57,744 bases of DNA from assembly GCA_027297435.1 (NCBI GenBank), contig JAPUIA010000114.1, positions 1-57,744 on the forward strand, written 5' to 3'. This document shows, piece by piece, positions 16,010 through 26,341 of the stretch (the stretch's first letter is position 1; every line of letters begins with the position of its first letter). A program made the translations under genes and the position numbers. The notes below the pieces were generated by a model. It worked only from the letters and a program-made list of their open reading frames with translations, did no database searches and was not told the DNA's origin. Source of the stretch: Gammaproteobacteria bacterium. Lineage in GTDB: Bacteria; Pseudomonadota; Gammaproteobacteria; Pseudomonadales; Azotimanducaceae.

Positions 16010-17173
16010 CTAGATTCCGTATAGGGCCTTCACGTTGTCGCGCGTGATTTTCTGGCGGTCTCTCGCACTCACATCGACAAACACTTCATCGAGTACCGCC
16101 ATCGAACATGGCCATGTCGAGTCGACGTGCGGATAGTCCGAACCCCACAGGAGGTTGTCGACACCGATCAGTTCTCGGGTGAGTAGCGCGGGCCGATCGT
16201 CCTCGATGGTGGCATAGAACTGACGGTGCCACACCTCAGCGGGTCGTTCACCCGTGAATTCCTCACGCCTGAAGCGATACTCACGAAGTAACCCTTGATC
16301 GACTCGGTCCAGCCAGTGGGCTATCCAACCCGCGTTGAATTCGCTGACCACGAACTTGAGGGTTGGATGCCGCTTGGCCACGCCCCGGCACAATAGCTCG
16401 ACCAACGTCCCTTGCACCGACGTCGCCGCGCCGGCGTAGCCGACGACGGAGTCACGTACCGCATGCTTGCTACGATACTCGACCGGCAGATACGCGTTGG
16501 TGCCGACGTGCATCGACAAGGGGAATTCGGCTTCTTCCGCGAGCGCCCATATGGGTTCGTAGCATTCGTCGCGATAGGGTCTTGCGGCCGGCGCGGTGCA
16601 CGGAATACAGCCCCCTTTGTAGCCCATGCTGATCACCCGTGCGAGTTCCGCCGCTCCTCGTTCAGGGTCCTGCAAGGGTATCGCGGCGAGCCCGAACAAA
16701 CGTCCGTTCGCGGCACTCGCATAGTCATGCAACCAGTCGTTGTAGTTCTTCTGGCAAGCGACCAGCAGATCGGTATTCTCGAAGCTGAACATGCCGAAGA
16801 ATCCGGGATATAAAAACTCTGCAGCAACGCCATCGACGTCTTGGTCTTCCCCGCGCCGCGCCCCGTCTCGGATACCCGCCCGCAATCCGCCGTAACCTTT
16901 GTCGAGCAGCGCTTGCACTTCTGGATCGGTGAGATCGTCGACGTCCGGCTTGTGACCGGGACGCCGCTCGAGCGTAAAGCCCTCGCGCAGGCGCATTCCC
17001 GCCGTACCGGTACGCGGTCTGATGCCCCGTGCGCCCTTTGCCGGAATGACGATGGCGTCCTGTGCGGTGTTCTCGTGCATGACGCGTGGCGCCTCGTCGC
17101 CGAAGCGTTCTGGCAGCCCCAGAAACACTTCAGCAGCCTCCATCACGTGGGAATCTGCCGATATTGGCTGCAT
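16010..17173 (-). CDS. Amidohydrolase family 2 protein (ACMSD-like metal-dependent hydrolase/decarboxylase)
   Basis: The 387 residues form a TIM-barrel amidohydrolase. Residues 6-12 are ADSHVME (the first metal position reads DxH), His is in SMHVGTN (about 220), and the conserved Asp is in LLWGSDYPHVDSTWP near the C terminus. This pattern is that of Amidohydro_2 proteins such as aminocarboxymuconate-semialdehyde decarboxylase and related aromatic decarboxylases. A strong GAGGGAGG ribosome site supports ATG 17173. The substrate is not recognisable. It is divergent from gltB. Confidence 0.88.
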   Translation of the reverse strand: MQPISADSHVMEAAEVFLGLPERFGDEAPRVMHENTAQDAIVIPAKGARGIRPRTGTAGMRLREGFTLERRPGHKPDVDDLTDPEVQALLDKGYGGLRAGIRDGARRGEDQDVDGVAAEFLYPGFFGMFSFENTDLLVACQKNYNDWLHDYASAANGRLFGLAAIPLQDPERGAAELARVISMGYKGGCIPCTAPAARPYRDECYEPIWALAEEAEFPLSMHVGTNAYLPVEYRSKHAVRDSVVGYAGAATSVQGTLVELLCRGVAKRHPTLKFVVSEFNAGWIAHWLDRVDQGLLREYRFRREEFTGERPAEVWHRQFYATIEDDRPALLTRELIGVDNLLWGSDYPHVDSTWPCSMAVLDEVFVDVSARDRQKITRDNVKALYGI

Positions 17174-17210
17174 ATCCCTCCCTCGAGACTTATGGTCGTG
17201 ATCATTCTAA

Positions 17211-17285
17211 CTTGATTCAAGCGCCTAATTTTGAGATGTTTTGGGGCTCGCGCTTCGGTGCGAGTCGTTCGTTTGCTGTTTTTAT
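17211..17285. promoter_or_regulatory. gltB/amidohydrolase divergent region with palindrome and UUCG hairpin
   Basis: This 178-base gap holds a perfect palindrome CTTGATTCAAG (17211-17221) and a stem-loop at 17245-17266. The stem is CTCGCGC and GTGCGAG around a TTCG tetraloop, extendable by one G-C and one G-T pair. A T-rich run follows (17277-17285). On the plus strand this looks like a weak intrinsic terminator placed ahead of gltB, that is, a possible attenuator. I see no convincing -35/-10 pair or sigma-54 site for gltB. Confidence 0.4.
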
Positions 17286-17351
17286 TAATCAAAACAATAA
17301 GTTATCTACCGCTACGCGGTGGCAGTGAGAGACATCTGTGAGACGACATCG

Positions 17352-20300
17352 ATGACCGTACAGCCTTTGCCCGGACTGCCCGAAAAACGTGGGCTCTACG
17401 ATCCTACGCTGGAGAAGGACAGCTGTGGGGTCGGTTTCATATGCGACATCAAGGGGCGGCCTAGTCACGGGATCATCGAAGACGCCCTGGGCATGAACCG
17501 CTGCATGGAACATCGTGGGGGCCTCGGCTACGAAAAAAACACCGGTGACGGTGCCGGGATATTGTTGGGATTGCCCGACAAGTTTCTGCGCAAAGTCACG
17601 AAATCCGAGCTTGGGATCAGCCTGCCGTCGCAAGGTGCCTATGGCGTCGGCAATGTGTTCCTGCCAACCGACGACAAAGAACGCGCCCATTGCAAACGCC
17701 TGCTCGAACGTGAAATTGCCAACGCCGGACAACGCCTGTTGGGTTGGCGCGTGCTGCCGGTACATCCCGACGGAGCCGGAATCGGCAATGCCGCCCGCGC
17801 AGCAATGCCGGCCATGGAACAACTGTTCATCCAAGCGCAGGGTGTCAGCGGCGACGAATTCGAACGCAAGCTCTATCTGATACGCAAGCACGGCACCCAC
17901 CAGTTGCGTGGAGATAGCAAACTGGTGCAGCGTCAAGCGTTTTACGTCTGCTCGCTATCATCGAAGGTCATCGTCTACAAGGGCATGCTGACCCCGCAGC
18001 AGGTGGCACCGTTTTATTCCGACCTGAACCATCCGGACTTCGAGTCACATCTGGCGATGGTGCACTCGCGTTTCAGCACCAACACTTTCCCTTCTTGGGA
18101 CCGTGCGCAGCCGAACCGCTTCATGAGTCACAACGGCGAAATCAACACGGTGCTCGGCAACCAAAATTCCATGGACGCGCGCCAAGGACTTGTACACTCG
18201 CCGTTGTTTGGCGACGACCTGGCGAAACTGTTCCCCATCATCGAAGCGGATTGTTCCGACTCCGGCACGTTCGACAACGTGTTGGAGTTCTTGTTGATGA
18301 CCGGACGCAAGCTACAAGAAGCCGTACTCATGATGATTCCGGAAGCTTGGCAGCAAGACGCTGGTATGGATCCGGCAAAACGCGCCTTCTATGAATACCA
18401 TTCCTGCTTGATGGAGCCCTGGGACGGCCCCGCATCCATCGTGTTCACGGATGGCACCTATATCGGCGCGGTGCTCGATCGCAACGGGTTGAGGCCATCC
18501 CGTTACTACATTACCGATGACGACAAGTGCATCATGGCCTCCGAGGTCGGCGTCGTGCAGGTCGACCCGGCACGCGTGGTCGAGAAGGGCCGCTTACGGC
18601 CGGGACGCATCTTTCTGATCGACTTCGACCAGGGACGCATGATTCCCGACGACGAGATCAAAACCGAGTGGGCCAACGCGCGGCCCTATGGCCAATGGTT
18701 GGAACGACAGCGCGTCGAACTCTCAGAGCTGCCGCCGGCTCAGGCCCCGGCCCCCGATATCGGTACCTTGGCGGCCCGCATGAACGCCTTCGGCTATACG
18801 GTAGAGACGATGCAGATCATGCTGCAACCGCTGGTCCAAGAACTGCGCGATCCGCTGGGTTCAATGGGCAACGACGCGGCGCTTGCGGTGATGTCCGACA
18901 AGCCGCGCATGCTCTACGACTACTTCAAGCAGCGCTTCGCGCAGGTCACGAACCCGGCCATCGACTCCATCCGCGAAGAAGTGATCATGGCGCTGGAGGC
19001 CTATTGCGGACCCGAACAGAACCTGTTGGATACCACCGAAGCACACGCCCATCGCCTGCGCATGCCGCATCCGATACTTTCCAACGAAGAATTGGCATCT
19101 ATCAAACGTCTCGATTATCGCGGTTGGAAAACCGCCTCCATCGATATCACCTTCGCGGCCGGATCCGGCAAAGACGGTCTCAACGCGGCCCTCGACCGCA
19201 TCTCTGCCGAAGCCAGTCAAGCGATCGCCGAGGGTTATAGCCTCATCGTCCTTTCCGATCGTGCCATCGGGCCGGAGCGAGTACCGATCAGCGCGCTGCT
19301 CGCGGTCGGCACGGTACATCACCATCTGGTCAAATCCCACGCCCGCACGCGCATCGGCCTCATTGTCGAGACCGGTGAAGCACGCGAGGTGCACCACCAT
19401 TGTCTGCTCATAGGTTACGGCGCCGACGCCATCAACCCGTACCTTGCCTTCGAGGCGCTTTGGGATTCTCGCGAACAAGGCTATCTCGACGATGCGCCGC
19501 ACATCACCTCCAACGAAGACGTGGTCACGGCTTATCGCAAAGGTACTGGCAAGGGCATCTTGAAAGTGATGGCCAAGATGGGCATCTCGACGCTGCAGTC
19601 GTACAAAGGTGCGCAGATCTTCGAGGCGGTGGGACTTGCCGACGACGTCATCGACCGGGCGTTCGCCGGCACCGCTTCGCGGATACAGGGCGTCGGCTTG
19701 CAAGTGCTCGCCGAAGAGATGGAGCGCCGGCACGCGCTCGGGTACCCGAACCGCGCACAGACCGTCACCGTGCTGCCGAACCCCGGGGATTTTCATTGGC
19801 GACGTCACGGCGAAACCCACATGTGGGACCCGCAGACGATCGCCGATCTGCAGGTCGCATCACGTTCCAACGACGCTGACGCCTATTGGCGGTTCGCCGA
19901 GCACGCCAATCGAGAAAACACGGCCGAGGCCAATCTGCGCGGCCTGTTGTCGTTCAAACGCGGCGCCAACGGCCGCCCGATCGACATCGATGAGGTGGAG
20001 GATGAGCAGCAAATCGTCAAGCGGTTCGTGACAGGCGCGATGAGCTTCGGATCGATCAGCGCCGAGGCGCACGAGTCGCTCGCCATTGCCATGAACCGCA
20101 TAGGCGGTAAGTCCAACACCGGCGAAGGCGGCGAAGATCCGAGACGTTTCGAGCCGTTGGCCAACGGTGACTCGAAACGCAGCGCCATCAAACAGGTCGC
20201 TAGCGGACGCTTCGGCGTGACGATCAACTACCTCACGAACGCCGATGAGTTGCAGATCAAGATCATTCAAGGCGCCAAGCCGGGCGAGGGCGGCGAGCTA

Positions 20301-21908
20301 CCCGGACACAAGGTAGACGACATCATCGCGAGCATCCGCTATTGCACACCCGGCGTCGGCCTCATCAGCCCGCCGCCACACCACGACATCTACTCCATCG
20401 AAGACATCGCGCAGCTCATCCACGACCTGAAGAACGGCAATCCCGACGCGCGCATCAGCGTCAAGCTCGGTGCGGAAATCGGCATCGGCGCGGTCGCCGC
20501 CGGCGTGACGAAAGCACGCGCCGATCATTTGGTGATCTGCGGAGACACCGGTGGCACCGGTGCCTCACCTTTGACCTCGATCAAGCACGCCGGTGTACCT
20601 TGGGAACTCGGCATTGCCGAGGCGCACCAGACGCTGGTCGTCAACAACCTACGTTCGCGCGTGGTATTGCAAACCGATGGCCAACTCAAGACCGGCCGAG
20701 ACGTCGCCATCGCCTGCCTCTTGGGCGCCGAAGAATTCGGATTTGCGACAGCACCACTGGTGACGCTGGGCTGCATCATGATGCGCAAGTGCCACTTGAA
20801 CACCTGCCCGGTCGGTATCGCCACCCAGGACCCGGAGCTGCGCAAGAAGTTCGCGGGCGAACCGGAGCACGTCATCAACTATTTCTTCATGGTGGCGAAA
20901 GAACTGCGTCAGATCATGGCGGAACTCGGGTTCAAAACCATCAATGAGATGGTCGGACGCGTGGATGCGTTGAACGTCGACGCGGCAGTCGACCATTGGA
21001 AGGCCAAGGGCTTGAACTTTAGCGAGATTTTGATGCCCGCCGAAGAACCACCCGAGTTTCTTGGCGCTTTTGCTCAGCATGACCAGGATCACGGACTCGA
21101 GAAAGCCCTCGACAACGAGTTGATGAGTCTTGCCGAACCGGCCATCAAGCGCGGGGTCGAGGTCTACCACGAACTCGACATCGTCAACACCAACCGCGTC
21201 GTCGGTGGCATGCTGTCGAACAAGATCATCCGCGAGGTAGGCCCGGGGATGCTGACCGACGGTACGATTCACTTCAAATTCCGCGGCAGCGCCGGTCAGA
21301 GCTTCGGCTGTTGGCTTGCAAAGGGCGTGACACTGGAGGTGGAAGGCGACGCCAACGATTACGTGGGCAAGGGATTGTCGGGCGGGCGGGTCATCATTTA
21401 TCCGCCGAAACAATCCCAGTTCAAGCCCGAGGAGAACATCCTCATCGGCAACGTCGTGCTCTATGGCGCCACGAGCGGTGAGTGCTTTTTTAGAGGGGTC
21501 GCCGCGGAGCGCTTCTGCGTGCGTAATTCCGGAGCGAATGCAGTGATCGAGGGCGTTGGTGATCACGCCTGCGAGTACATGACCGGTGGCCGCGTCGTCA
21601 TTCTCGGTCCGACCGGACGGAACTTTGCGGCGGGCATGAGCGGCGGCATCGCCTATGTTTGGAACCCAGAAGGCAAGTTGCAAGATCTCTGCAACATGGA
21701 GATGGTCGCACTCGAAAACCTGGTAGAAGACGATGATATAGACGCCGTCAAGATCCTCATCGAAAAGCACCACAAGTACACCGGGTCGAGCGTGGCTGAA
21801 ACACTACTCGACAGCTGGCAGACAAGCGTTGGCCAGTTTGTCAAGGTGATGCCGATCGATTACAAACGCGTGCTCGAAGAGCGCAAGACCGCTGTCAGCG
21901 CAGGTTGA
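17352..21908 (+). CDS. gltB: Glutamate synthase (NADPH) large subunit
   Basis: The enzyme makes two glutamates from glutamine and 2-oxoglutarate. About 1518 residues, full length. Order: class II amidotransferase domain beginning at the nucleophile Cys25 (KDSCGVGF), a central domain, the FMN-binding barrel (SPPPHHDIYSIEDIAQL, KLGAEIGIG, GDTGGTGASPLTS), the 3Fe-4S cysteines in MMRKCHLNTCPVG, and the C-terminal beta-helix with repeated GG motifs (VVIYPP-type turns). I prefer ATG 17352; a GTG at 17319 would add 11 residues. In the family the propeptide before the Cys is removed. gltD follows after nine bases. Confidence 0.97.
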   Translation: MTVQPLPGLPEKRGLYDPTLEKDSCGVGFICDIKGRPSHGIIEDALGMNRCMEHRGGLGYEKNTGDGAGILLGLPDKFLRKVTKSELGISLPSQGAYGVGNVFLPTDDKERAHCKRLLEREIANAGQRLLGWRVLPVHPDGAGIGNAARAAMPAMEQLFIQAQGVSGDEFERKLYLIRKHGTHQLRGDSKLVQRQAFYVCSLSSKVIVYKGMLTPQQVAPFYSDLNHPDFESHLAMVHSRFSTNTFPSWDRAQPNRFMSHNGEINTVLGNQNSMDARQGLVHSPLFGDDLAKLFPIIEADCSDSGTFDNVLEFLLMTGRKLQEAVLMMIPEAWQQDAGMDPAKRAFYEYHSCLMEPWDGPASIVFTDGTYIGAVLDRNGLRPSRYYITDDDKCIMASEVGVVQVDPARVVEKGRLRPGRIFLIDFDQGRMIPDDEIKTEWANARPYGQWLERQRVELSELPPAQAPAPDIGTLAARMNAFGYTVETMQIMLQPLVQELRDPLGSMGNDAALAVMSDKPRMLYDYFKQRFAQVTNPAIDSIREEVIMALEAYCGPEQNLLDTTEAHAHRLRMPHPILSNEELASIKRLDYRGWKTASIDITFAAGSGKDGLNAALDRISAEASQAIAEGYSLIVLSDRAIGPERVPISALLAVGTVHHHLVKSHARTRIGLIVETGEAREVHHHCLLIGYGADAINPYLAFEALWDSREQGYLDDAPHITSNEDVVTAYRKGTGKGILKVMAKMGISTLQSYKGAQIFEAVGLADDVIDRAFAGTASRIQGVGLQVLAEEMERRHALGYPNRAQTVTVLPNPGDFHWRRHGETHMWDPQTIADLQVASRSNDADAYWRFAEHANRENTAEANLRGLLSFKRGANGRPIDIDEVEDEQQIVKRFVTGAMSFGSISAEAHESLAIAMNRIGGKSNTGEGGEDPRRFEPLANGDSKRSAIKQVASGRFGVTINYLTNADELQIKIIQGAKPGEGGELPGHKVDDIIASIRYCTPGVGLISPPPHHDIYSIEDIAQLIHDLKNGNPDARISVKLGAEIGIGAVAAGVTKARADHLVICGDTGGTGASPLTSIKHAGVPWELGIAEAHQTLVVNNLRSRVVLQTDGQLKTGRDVAIACLLGAEEFGFATAPLVTLGCIMMRKCHLNTCPVGIATQDPELRKKFAGEPEHVINYFFMVAKELRQIMAELGFKTINEMVGRVDALNVDAAVDHWKAKGLNFSEILMPAEEPPEFLGAFAQHDQDHGLEKALDNELMSLAEPAIKRGVEVYHELDIVNTNRVVGGMLSNKIIREVGPGMLTDGTIHFKFRGSAGQSFGCWLAKGVTLEVEGDANDYVGKGLSGGRVIIYPPKQSQFKPEENILIGNVVLYGATSGECFFRGVAAERFCVRNSGANAVIEGVGDHACEYMTGGRVVILGPTGRNFAAGMSGGIAYVWNPEGKLQDLCNMEMVALENLVEDDDIDAVKILIEKHHKYTGSSVAETLLDSWQTSVGQFVKVMPIDYKRVLEERKTAVSAG

Positions 21909-21917
21909 CTTGCCAGG

Positions 21918-23381
21918 ATGGGTAAGACAACCGGATTCATAGAGTTCGATCGCAACGCCGAGCCCTATCGCGATGCGAGAGCGCGCGTGCTCGACTTCAA
22001 TGAGATTTACACCGACCACGACGTCGACCGCTTGGTCGATCAAGGTGCGCGCTGCATGGACTGCGGCGTGCCCTTTTGTCAGTCGAACGATGGCTGTCCG
22101 ATTCACAACCTGATTCCCGAATGGAACGATCTCGTCTACCAAGGTCATTGGCGGGAGGCGCTGGATCGGTTGCACCACACCAACAACTTTCCCGAGTTCA
22201 CGGGCCGGGTATGTCCGGCGCCCTGTGAAGGTTCGTGCGTGCTCGCCATCACCGATCCTGCAGTCACGATCAAAAACATCGAGATGGCAATCATCGATCG
22301 CGGCTTCCAGGAAGGTTGGGTGGTGCCGGAGCCGCCGTCTGACCGTACAGGTAAACGGGTCGCGATAGTCGGCTCTGGTCCGGCTGGGTTAGCGGCAGCC
22401 CAACAGCTCAATCGCGCCGGGCACCGAGTCACCGTGTACGAACGTACCGATCGTGTTGGTGGCCTACTGATGTACGGTATCCCGAACATGAAGCTCGATA
22501 AACCGGTCGTAGTGAACCGTCGCATCGATCTCATGCGCGAGGAAGGCATCGAATTTCAAGTCAATGCCGATGTCAGCGACGGCACTGGCGACAGTATCGA
22601 TATCTTGAGCTTAACCGATGCCAACGACGCGGTGTTGTTGTCCACCGGCGCCACTGTGCCACGCGATCTGCCCATTCCGGGACGCGAACTCAAAGGTGTG
22701 CACTTCGCGATGGAGTACCTCTTGAAGAACACCAAGAGTCTGCTCGATTCCAATCTTCAGGACGGCGACTACATATCGGCAAAAGACAAACACGTCATCG
22801 TGATCGGAGGCGGCGACACCGGCACCGACTGCATCGGCACAGCGATGCGCCACGGTTGCAAGAGCCTCGTCAACTTCGAACTATTTCCCCAACCGCCGGA
22901 TGCGCGCGCTCCGCACAACCCCTGGCCCACTTGGCCGGTGATCTTGCGCATCGAATATGGTCACGAAGAGGTAGCGGCCAAGTTCGGTAACGACCCAAGG
23001 GTGTACCTCGTCTCCTCCACAGAGTTCGTCGACGACAATGCGGGCAACCTCAAGGCAATCCGCACGATCGACGTAGAACTGACGGAGGGTAAGTTCGAGA
23101 ACATACCCGGGAGCGAACGTGTCTGGCCGGCGGATCTCGTGTTCCTGGCCATGGGTTTTCTCGGCCCGGAACACGCAGTGTCGGATCCCTTACGCCTAGC
23201 CTACGACGAACGCTCGAACTACCAAGCCGACTACGGAAGCTACCAGACGAGCGTCGCCAAAATCTTCGCGGCCGGCGATTGCCGAAGCGGACAGTCTCTG
23301 GTGGTGCGCGCGATCAACGAAGGGCGGGAAGCCGCGCGCGAGATCGATCGCTATCTGATGGGCTCTACCGAACTACCCTGA
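21918..23381 (+). CDS. gltD: Glutamate synthase (NADPH) small subunit
   Basis: The 487-residue subunit takes electrons from NADPH and passes them to GltB. N-terminal Fe-S cysteines are in [19 protein letters not shown] and CPAPCEGSC. The FAD-binding [13 protein letters not shown] is near residue 152, the NADPH-binding GGGDTGTDC near 293, and the FAD-contacting [16 protein letters not shown] near the end. It is co-transcribed with gltB. A 29-base perfect hairpin spans its stop codon. Confidence 0.97.
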   Translation: MGKTTGFIEFDRNAEPYRDARARVLDFNEIYTDHDVDRLVDQGARCMDCGVPFCQSNDGCPIHNLIPEWNDLVYQGHWREALDRLHHTNNFPEFTGRVCPAPCEGSCVLAITDPAVTIKNIEMAIIDRGFQEGWVVPEPPSDRTGKRVAIVGSGPAGLAAAQQLNRAGHRVTVYERTDRVGGLLMYGIPNMKLDKPVVVNRRIDLMREEGIEFQVNADVSDGTGDSIDILSLTDANDAVLLSTGATVPRDLPIPGRELKGVHFAMEYLLKNTKSLLDSNLQDGDYISAKDKHVIVIGGGDTGTDCIGTAMRHGCKSLVNFELFPQPPDARAPHNPWPTWPVILRIEYGHEEVAAKFGNDPRVYLVSSTEFVDDNAGNLKAIRTIDVELTEGKFENIPGSERVWPADLVFLAMGFLGPEHAVSDPLRLAYDERSNYQADYGSYQTSVAKIFAAGDCRSGQSLVVRAINEGREAAREIDRYLMGSTELP

Positions 23382-23408
23382 TCCTGCGGTCGGGCCGACC
23401 GCAGGATC
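23380..23408. terminator. Perfect hairpin between convergent gltD and damX
   Basis: The inverted repeat has 13-base arms, GATCCTGCGGTCG and CGACCGCAGGATC, around GGC. It includes parts of both stop codons (gltD TGA 23379-23381, damX TGA 23409-23407). No T-run follows in either direction, so it is a stem-loop that may protect 3' ends or act as a bidirectional terminator with help. It is not a canonical intrinsic terminator. Confidence 0.6.
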
Positions 23409-24732
23409 ACTGGAGCGTCGTTCGAATCGCTCCGTGAACCTGGTCCATCGGACGTACCCAAGGTTGCACGTTGCCGACTCCGTCCGGTAAAGACCGCGCA
23501 GCTGCCTCGGCTTGGGTCCGCGTGTCGAACAACCCGTATACCACGACATGCAGAATTCTACCGTTCCGTTGCAGACGATAGCTGCCAAACTCTGAAGGGT
23601 CGTGTTGCTCAATGATATAGGTAAGCGCGCGCTCGCCCGACGACACCGTGACCAACTGGATGGTGTACGCGCTTGGAGGCTGGCTCATCAGCCAAGCGCC
23701 ATCGCGACGATCCGGTGCTGTGCTCACCTCGGGTTCCTCGACGGGCAATTCCGGTGCCTCGACGATCTCCGGCACAAGCTGTTCGACCACGGGATAGATG
23801 GTCGGCACTGTGAGTGATTCGACGCCCGGTATCTCCTCCGGTACGGCTTCCGGCGCAACTTCATGCGCCTCTGCAACCTCGACCGGAGCCGGTTGCCCTT
23901 GGCTCGTTTGCCACACGACGTAAACCAACCCCGACACGACAATCAGCAAAGCGATCAATGACCTGTGAAGACCGGGAAACCGCTCCGGGCGCCGTTCAAT
24001 TCCAGACTCCAACTGTATGAGCACATCATTGGCAATTTTATTTATCCGGCCCGGCAGCCCTTCGGATAGCCTGGCGAGATCGGCAACCTGTTGATCGGTA
24101 AAGGGCAATCTGCCTCGATACTTGGCTTGGCGGAAGCGCCATTCCAGATACTCGCGTATGTCCTCGTCCGCGAACCCGGACAGCCGCATCTCGTGCCATT
24201 CCACGAAGTGGCGCTCGGCAGATTTGTCGACGACCGTCGCCACGTTCTGCTCGCCAAACAAGATGATCCTGAGCTCGCATCTGCCCATCAACACAAGCAA
24301 CGCGTCCACGGATTTATAGTCCAAGAGATGCGCATCGTCGACCAGCGTGACGCAGAAACGGTCAACCTCGGCTTGCTCATCCACATGTGCAATGATCAAG
24401 TCGGTCAACAACTGCGTGTTGGCGTCGGCGGGTACCGCAACGGCAAATCCCTGCGCTACGTTCGCCAACACCTCTCGCGGTGAGCTTACCAACGTACCGT
24501 TGATGCGCGCCGCCTTGGCGCTCGGTTCCATCGAGGCAGACAGCCGTCTATACAACACCGTCTTACCCACGCCGAACAACCCGGTAACCAGCAGCAGGCG
24601 TCGCGACCATCGGCTGAGATGGCGCAACTGTTCGAGGTAGGTTTTGCGGTCACCACGCTCGAAGAAGTCGTCACCGGGCGACGTGAAGGGGTTGTGGGTG
24701 AGACCGAGAAAACCCCTTTCAGGGTCTGACAT
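23407..24732 (-). CDS. damX: DamX-like cell-division protein: ExeA-type AAA ATPase plus SPOR domain
   Basis: The 441 residues contain an AAA domain with Walker A GLFGVGKT (51-58) and Walker B-like VTLVDDAHLL (128-137). A transmembrane segment follows at about 258-275, then a Pro/Glu-rich periplasmic linker (about 280-355), and a C-terminal SPOR domain (about 357-432) that in this family binds denuded septal peptidoglycan. The order aroK-aroB-damX is the same as in E. coli. E. coli DamX has a degenerate ATPase part, whereas here the Walker A Lys and Thr are intact. It begins five bases after the aroB stop. Confidence 0.9.
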   Translation of the reverse strand: MSDPERGFLGLTHNPFTSPGDDFFERGDRKTYLEQLRHLSRWSRRLLLVTGLFGVGKTVLYRRLSASMEPSAKAARINGTLVSSPREVLANVAQGFAVAVPADANTQLLTDLIIAHVDEQAEVDRFCVTLVDDAHLLDYKSVDALLVLMGRCELRIILFGEQNVATVVDKSAERHFVEWHEMRLSGFADEDIREYLEWRFRQAKYRGRLPFTDQQVADLARLSEGLPGRINKIANDVLIQLESGIERRPERFPGLHRSLIALLIVVSGLVYVVWQTSQGQPAPVEVAEAHEVAPEAVPEEIPGVESLTVPTIYPVVEQLVPEIVEAPELPVEEPEVSTAPDRRDGAWLMSQPPSAYTIQLVTVSSGERALTYIIEQHDPSEFGSYRLQRNGRILHVVVYGLFDTRTQAEAAARSLPDGVGNVQPWVRPMDQVHGAIRTTLQ

Positions 24733-24737
24733 ACGCC

Positions 24738-25814
24738 TTATCTCTCATTGCCGAGGGTCTGAAGTACCGCGGAGGTGTTCACAGCATCGACAATCTTCAC
24801 CGAACCGATGCGCTCTGCCAACACGAGGCGCAATTTACCATCAACGACCTTCTTGTCCATGCCCATGGCATCGAACATGGCACTGGCCCCAACCCCTCGC
24901 GGCAGCCGCGTCGGCAGGCCAGCGGCGCTCAGCGCCCGTTCAATGCGCGCGGCATCGCCCGACGCGATGAGCCCGTGCCGTTCTGAACAATCGGCCGCCA
25001 GCACCATGCCTATGGCCACCGCCTCGCCGTGCAATAGCTGCTTATATTCGGTCACCGTTTCGAGAGCATGGCCGAACGTATGGCCGTAATTGAGAATCGC
25101 GCGCAATCCCTGCTCTCGTTCATCTTCTGCGACAACCCTGGCTTTGATCTCACACGAGGTCTGCACCGCGCGCTGCAGTACCTTGGCGTCTTTGGCCCTC
25201 AGATCGACAACGTGGTCTTCCAGCCAGTCGAAAAACTTTGCATCCCAAATCACACCATACTTGTAGATCTCGGCCAGCCCGGCAACGAATTCACGCTCGG
25301 CTAACGTGGCAAGGGTGTCCATATCGGCGATGACACAAACCGGTTGGTAGAACGCGCCGATCATGTTCTTACCTCTAGGATGATTGACCGCGGTCTTGCC
25401 GCCGACGGACGAATCCACCTGTGCGAGCAAGGTGGTGGGAATCTGGATGTAGTTGACCCCACGCTGAAACGTCGCTGCGACGAAACCGGTGATATCACCG
25501 ACCACGCCGCCGCCGAGCGCGACAAGCGTGGTGGAGCGGTTGTGCCGGTGTTGCATCAGAAAATCGAGAATGGCTGTATAGCTTTCCAGCGTCTTGTACT
25601 GCTCGCCATCGTCTAGAACAAAAACATCGACGACACATCTATCGGGGAAGCTTTGTTGCAGGCGCTCCAGATACAAGGGCGCGACCGTGGAATTGGTCAC
25701 GACGGCAACCTGTTGACCTGCGATATACGGGCCCAACAAAGCGGCGTTGCCAATGAGACCATGACCAATCTCTATCGGATAGCTGCGCTCGCCTAAGTGC
25801 ACCTGTACCCGCAT
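24738..25814 (-). CDS. aroB: 3-dehydroquinate synthase
   Basis: This 358-residue enzyme closes DAHP to 3-dehydroquinate in step 2 of the shikimate pathway, using NAD and a metal. Visible motifs are DGEQYKTLE, ALGGGVVGDITGFVA, PTTLLAQVDSSVGGKTAVN (catalytic Lys), the metal ligands in NYGHTFGHALE and HGEAVAIGM, and DKKVVDGKLRLVL at the end. It shares one base with the aroK stop, so the pair is translationally coupled. It is followed by damX. Confidence 0.97.
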   Translation of the reverse strand: MRVQVHLGERSYPIEIGHGLIGNAALLGPYIAGQQVAVVTNSTVAPLYLERLQQSFPDRCVVDVFVLDDGEQYKTLESYTAILDFLMQHRHNRSTTLVALGGGVVGDITGFVAATFQRGVNYIQIPTTLLAQVDSSVGGKTAVNHPRGKNMIGAFYQPVCVIADMDTLATLAEREFVAGLAEIYKYGVIWDAKFFDWLEDHVVDLRAKDAKVLQRAVQTSCEIKARVVAEDEREQGLRAILNYGHTFGHALETVTEYKQLLHGEAVAIGMVLAADCSERHGLIASGDAARIERALSAAGLPTRLPRGVGASAMFDAMGMDKKVVDGKLRLVLAERIGSVKIVDAVNTSAVLQTLGNER

Positions 25815-26341
25815 CAGCGAACGACCCCTTCGTTACGCAACTTGCGTTCGATCTGTTTAGCCAAGCTCTTCGGGCCCTGGTGGTCGGTCACGAATCGATA
25901 GTCCGCAACGTCCGCATAAAGGGGGAGGCGTTCTTTCAGCAAGCGTCGAAAGATTTCTCTGCTGTCGCCCCCCTGCAGCAACGGACGCTTCTTATCCTTC
26001 TTGGTGCGCTCCACGAGGCGTTCGAGTGGACTATCCAGATGCACGACACAGCCGCGTGCACTCAATACGCGCCGATTCTCGGCCCTCAGCACGGCACCAC
26101 CCCCGGTCGCAAGGACAATGCCATCTTGCTGAGTCAACTCGTCGATCACGTGTTGTTCTCTATCACGAAAGCCCGGCTCGCCTTCGACATCGAATATCCA
26201 CGCAACCGGAGCCCCCGCGCGTTCCTCGATCACATGGTCGGTGTCATAGAATTGCATGTCGAGTGAGTCAGCCAAGAGCCGCCCAACGGTACTCTTGCCC
26301 ACTGCCATCAAGCCAACGAAATAGATACTAATCTGACTCAT
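25814..26341 (-). CDS. aroK: Shikimate kinase
   Basis: The 175-residue enzyme phosphorylates shikimate. It has the P-loop GLMAVGKST (10-18), the substrate-site FYDTDHVIEERAG and the GFRDREQ segment, LATGGGAVL, and the lid region KKRPLLQGGD. I prefer ATG 26341. The frame is open to a TTG at 26359, but that codon is inside the loop of a strong hairpin. The hairpin ends only eight bases before the ATG, leaving no room for a ribosome site, so initiation is unusual. It overlaps aroB by one base. Confidence 0.94.
   Translation of the reverse strand: MSQISIYFVGLMAVGKSTVGRLLADSLDMQFYDTDHVIEERAGAPVAWIFDVEGEPGFRDREQHVIDELTQQDGIVLATGGGAVLRAENRRVLSARGCVVHLDSPLERLVERTKKDKKRPLLQGGDSREIFRRLLKERLPLYADVADYRFVTDHQGPKSLAKQIERKLRNEGVVR

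Noticed and set aside
20649-21773. Long open frame antisense to gltB (374 codons)
   Set aside because: It lies wholly on the opposite strand of a well-supported gene, has no recognisable domain, and is the usual shadow of codon bias in GC-rich DNA. The same applies to 18861-19820 (-), 10234-11328 (-) and 47333-48130 (+).
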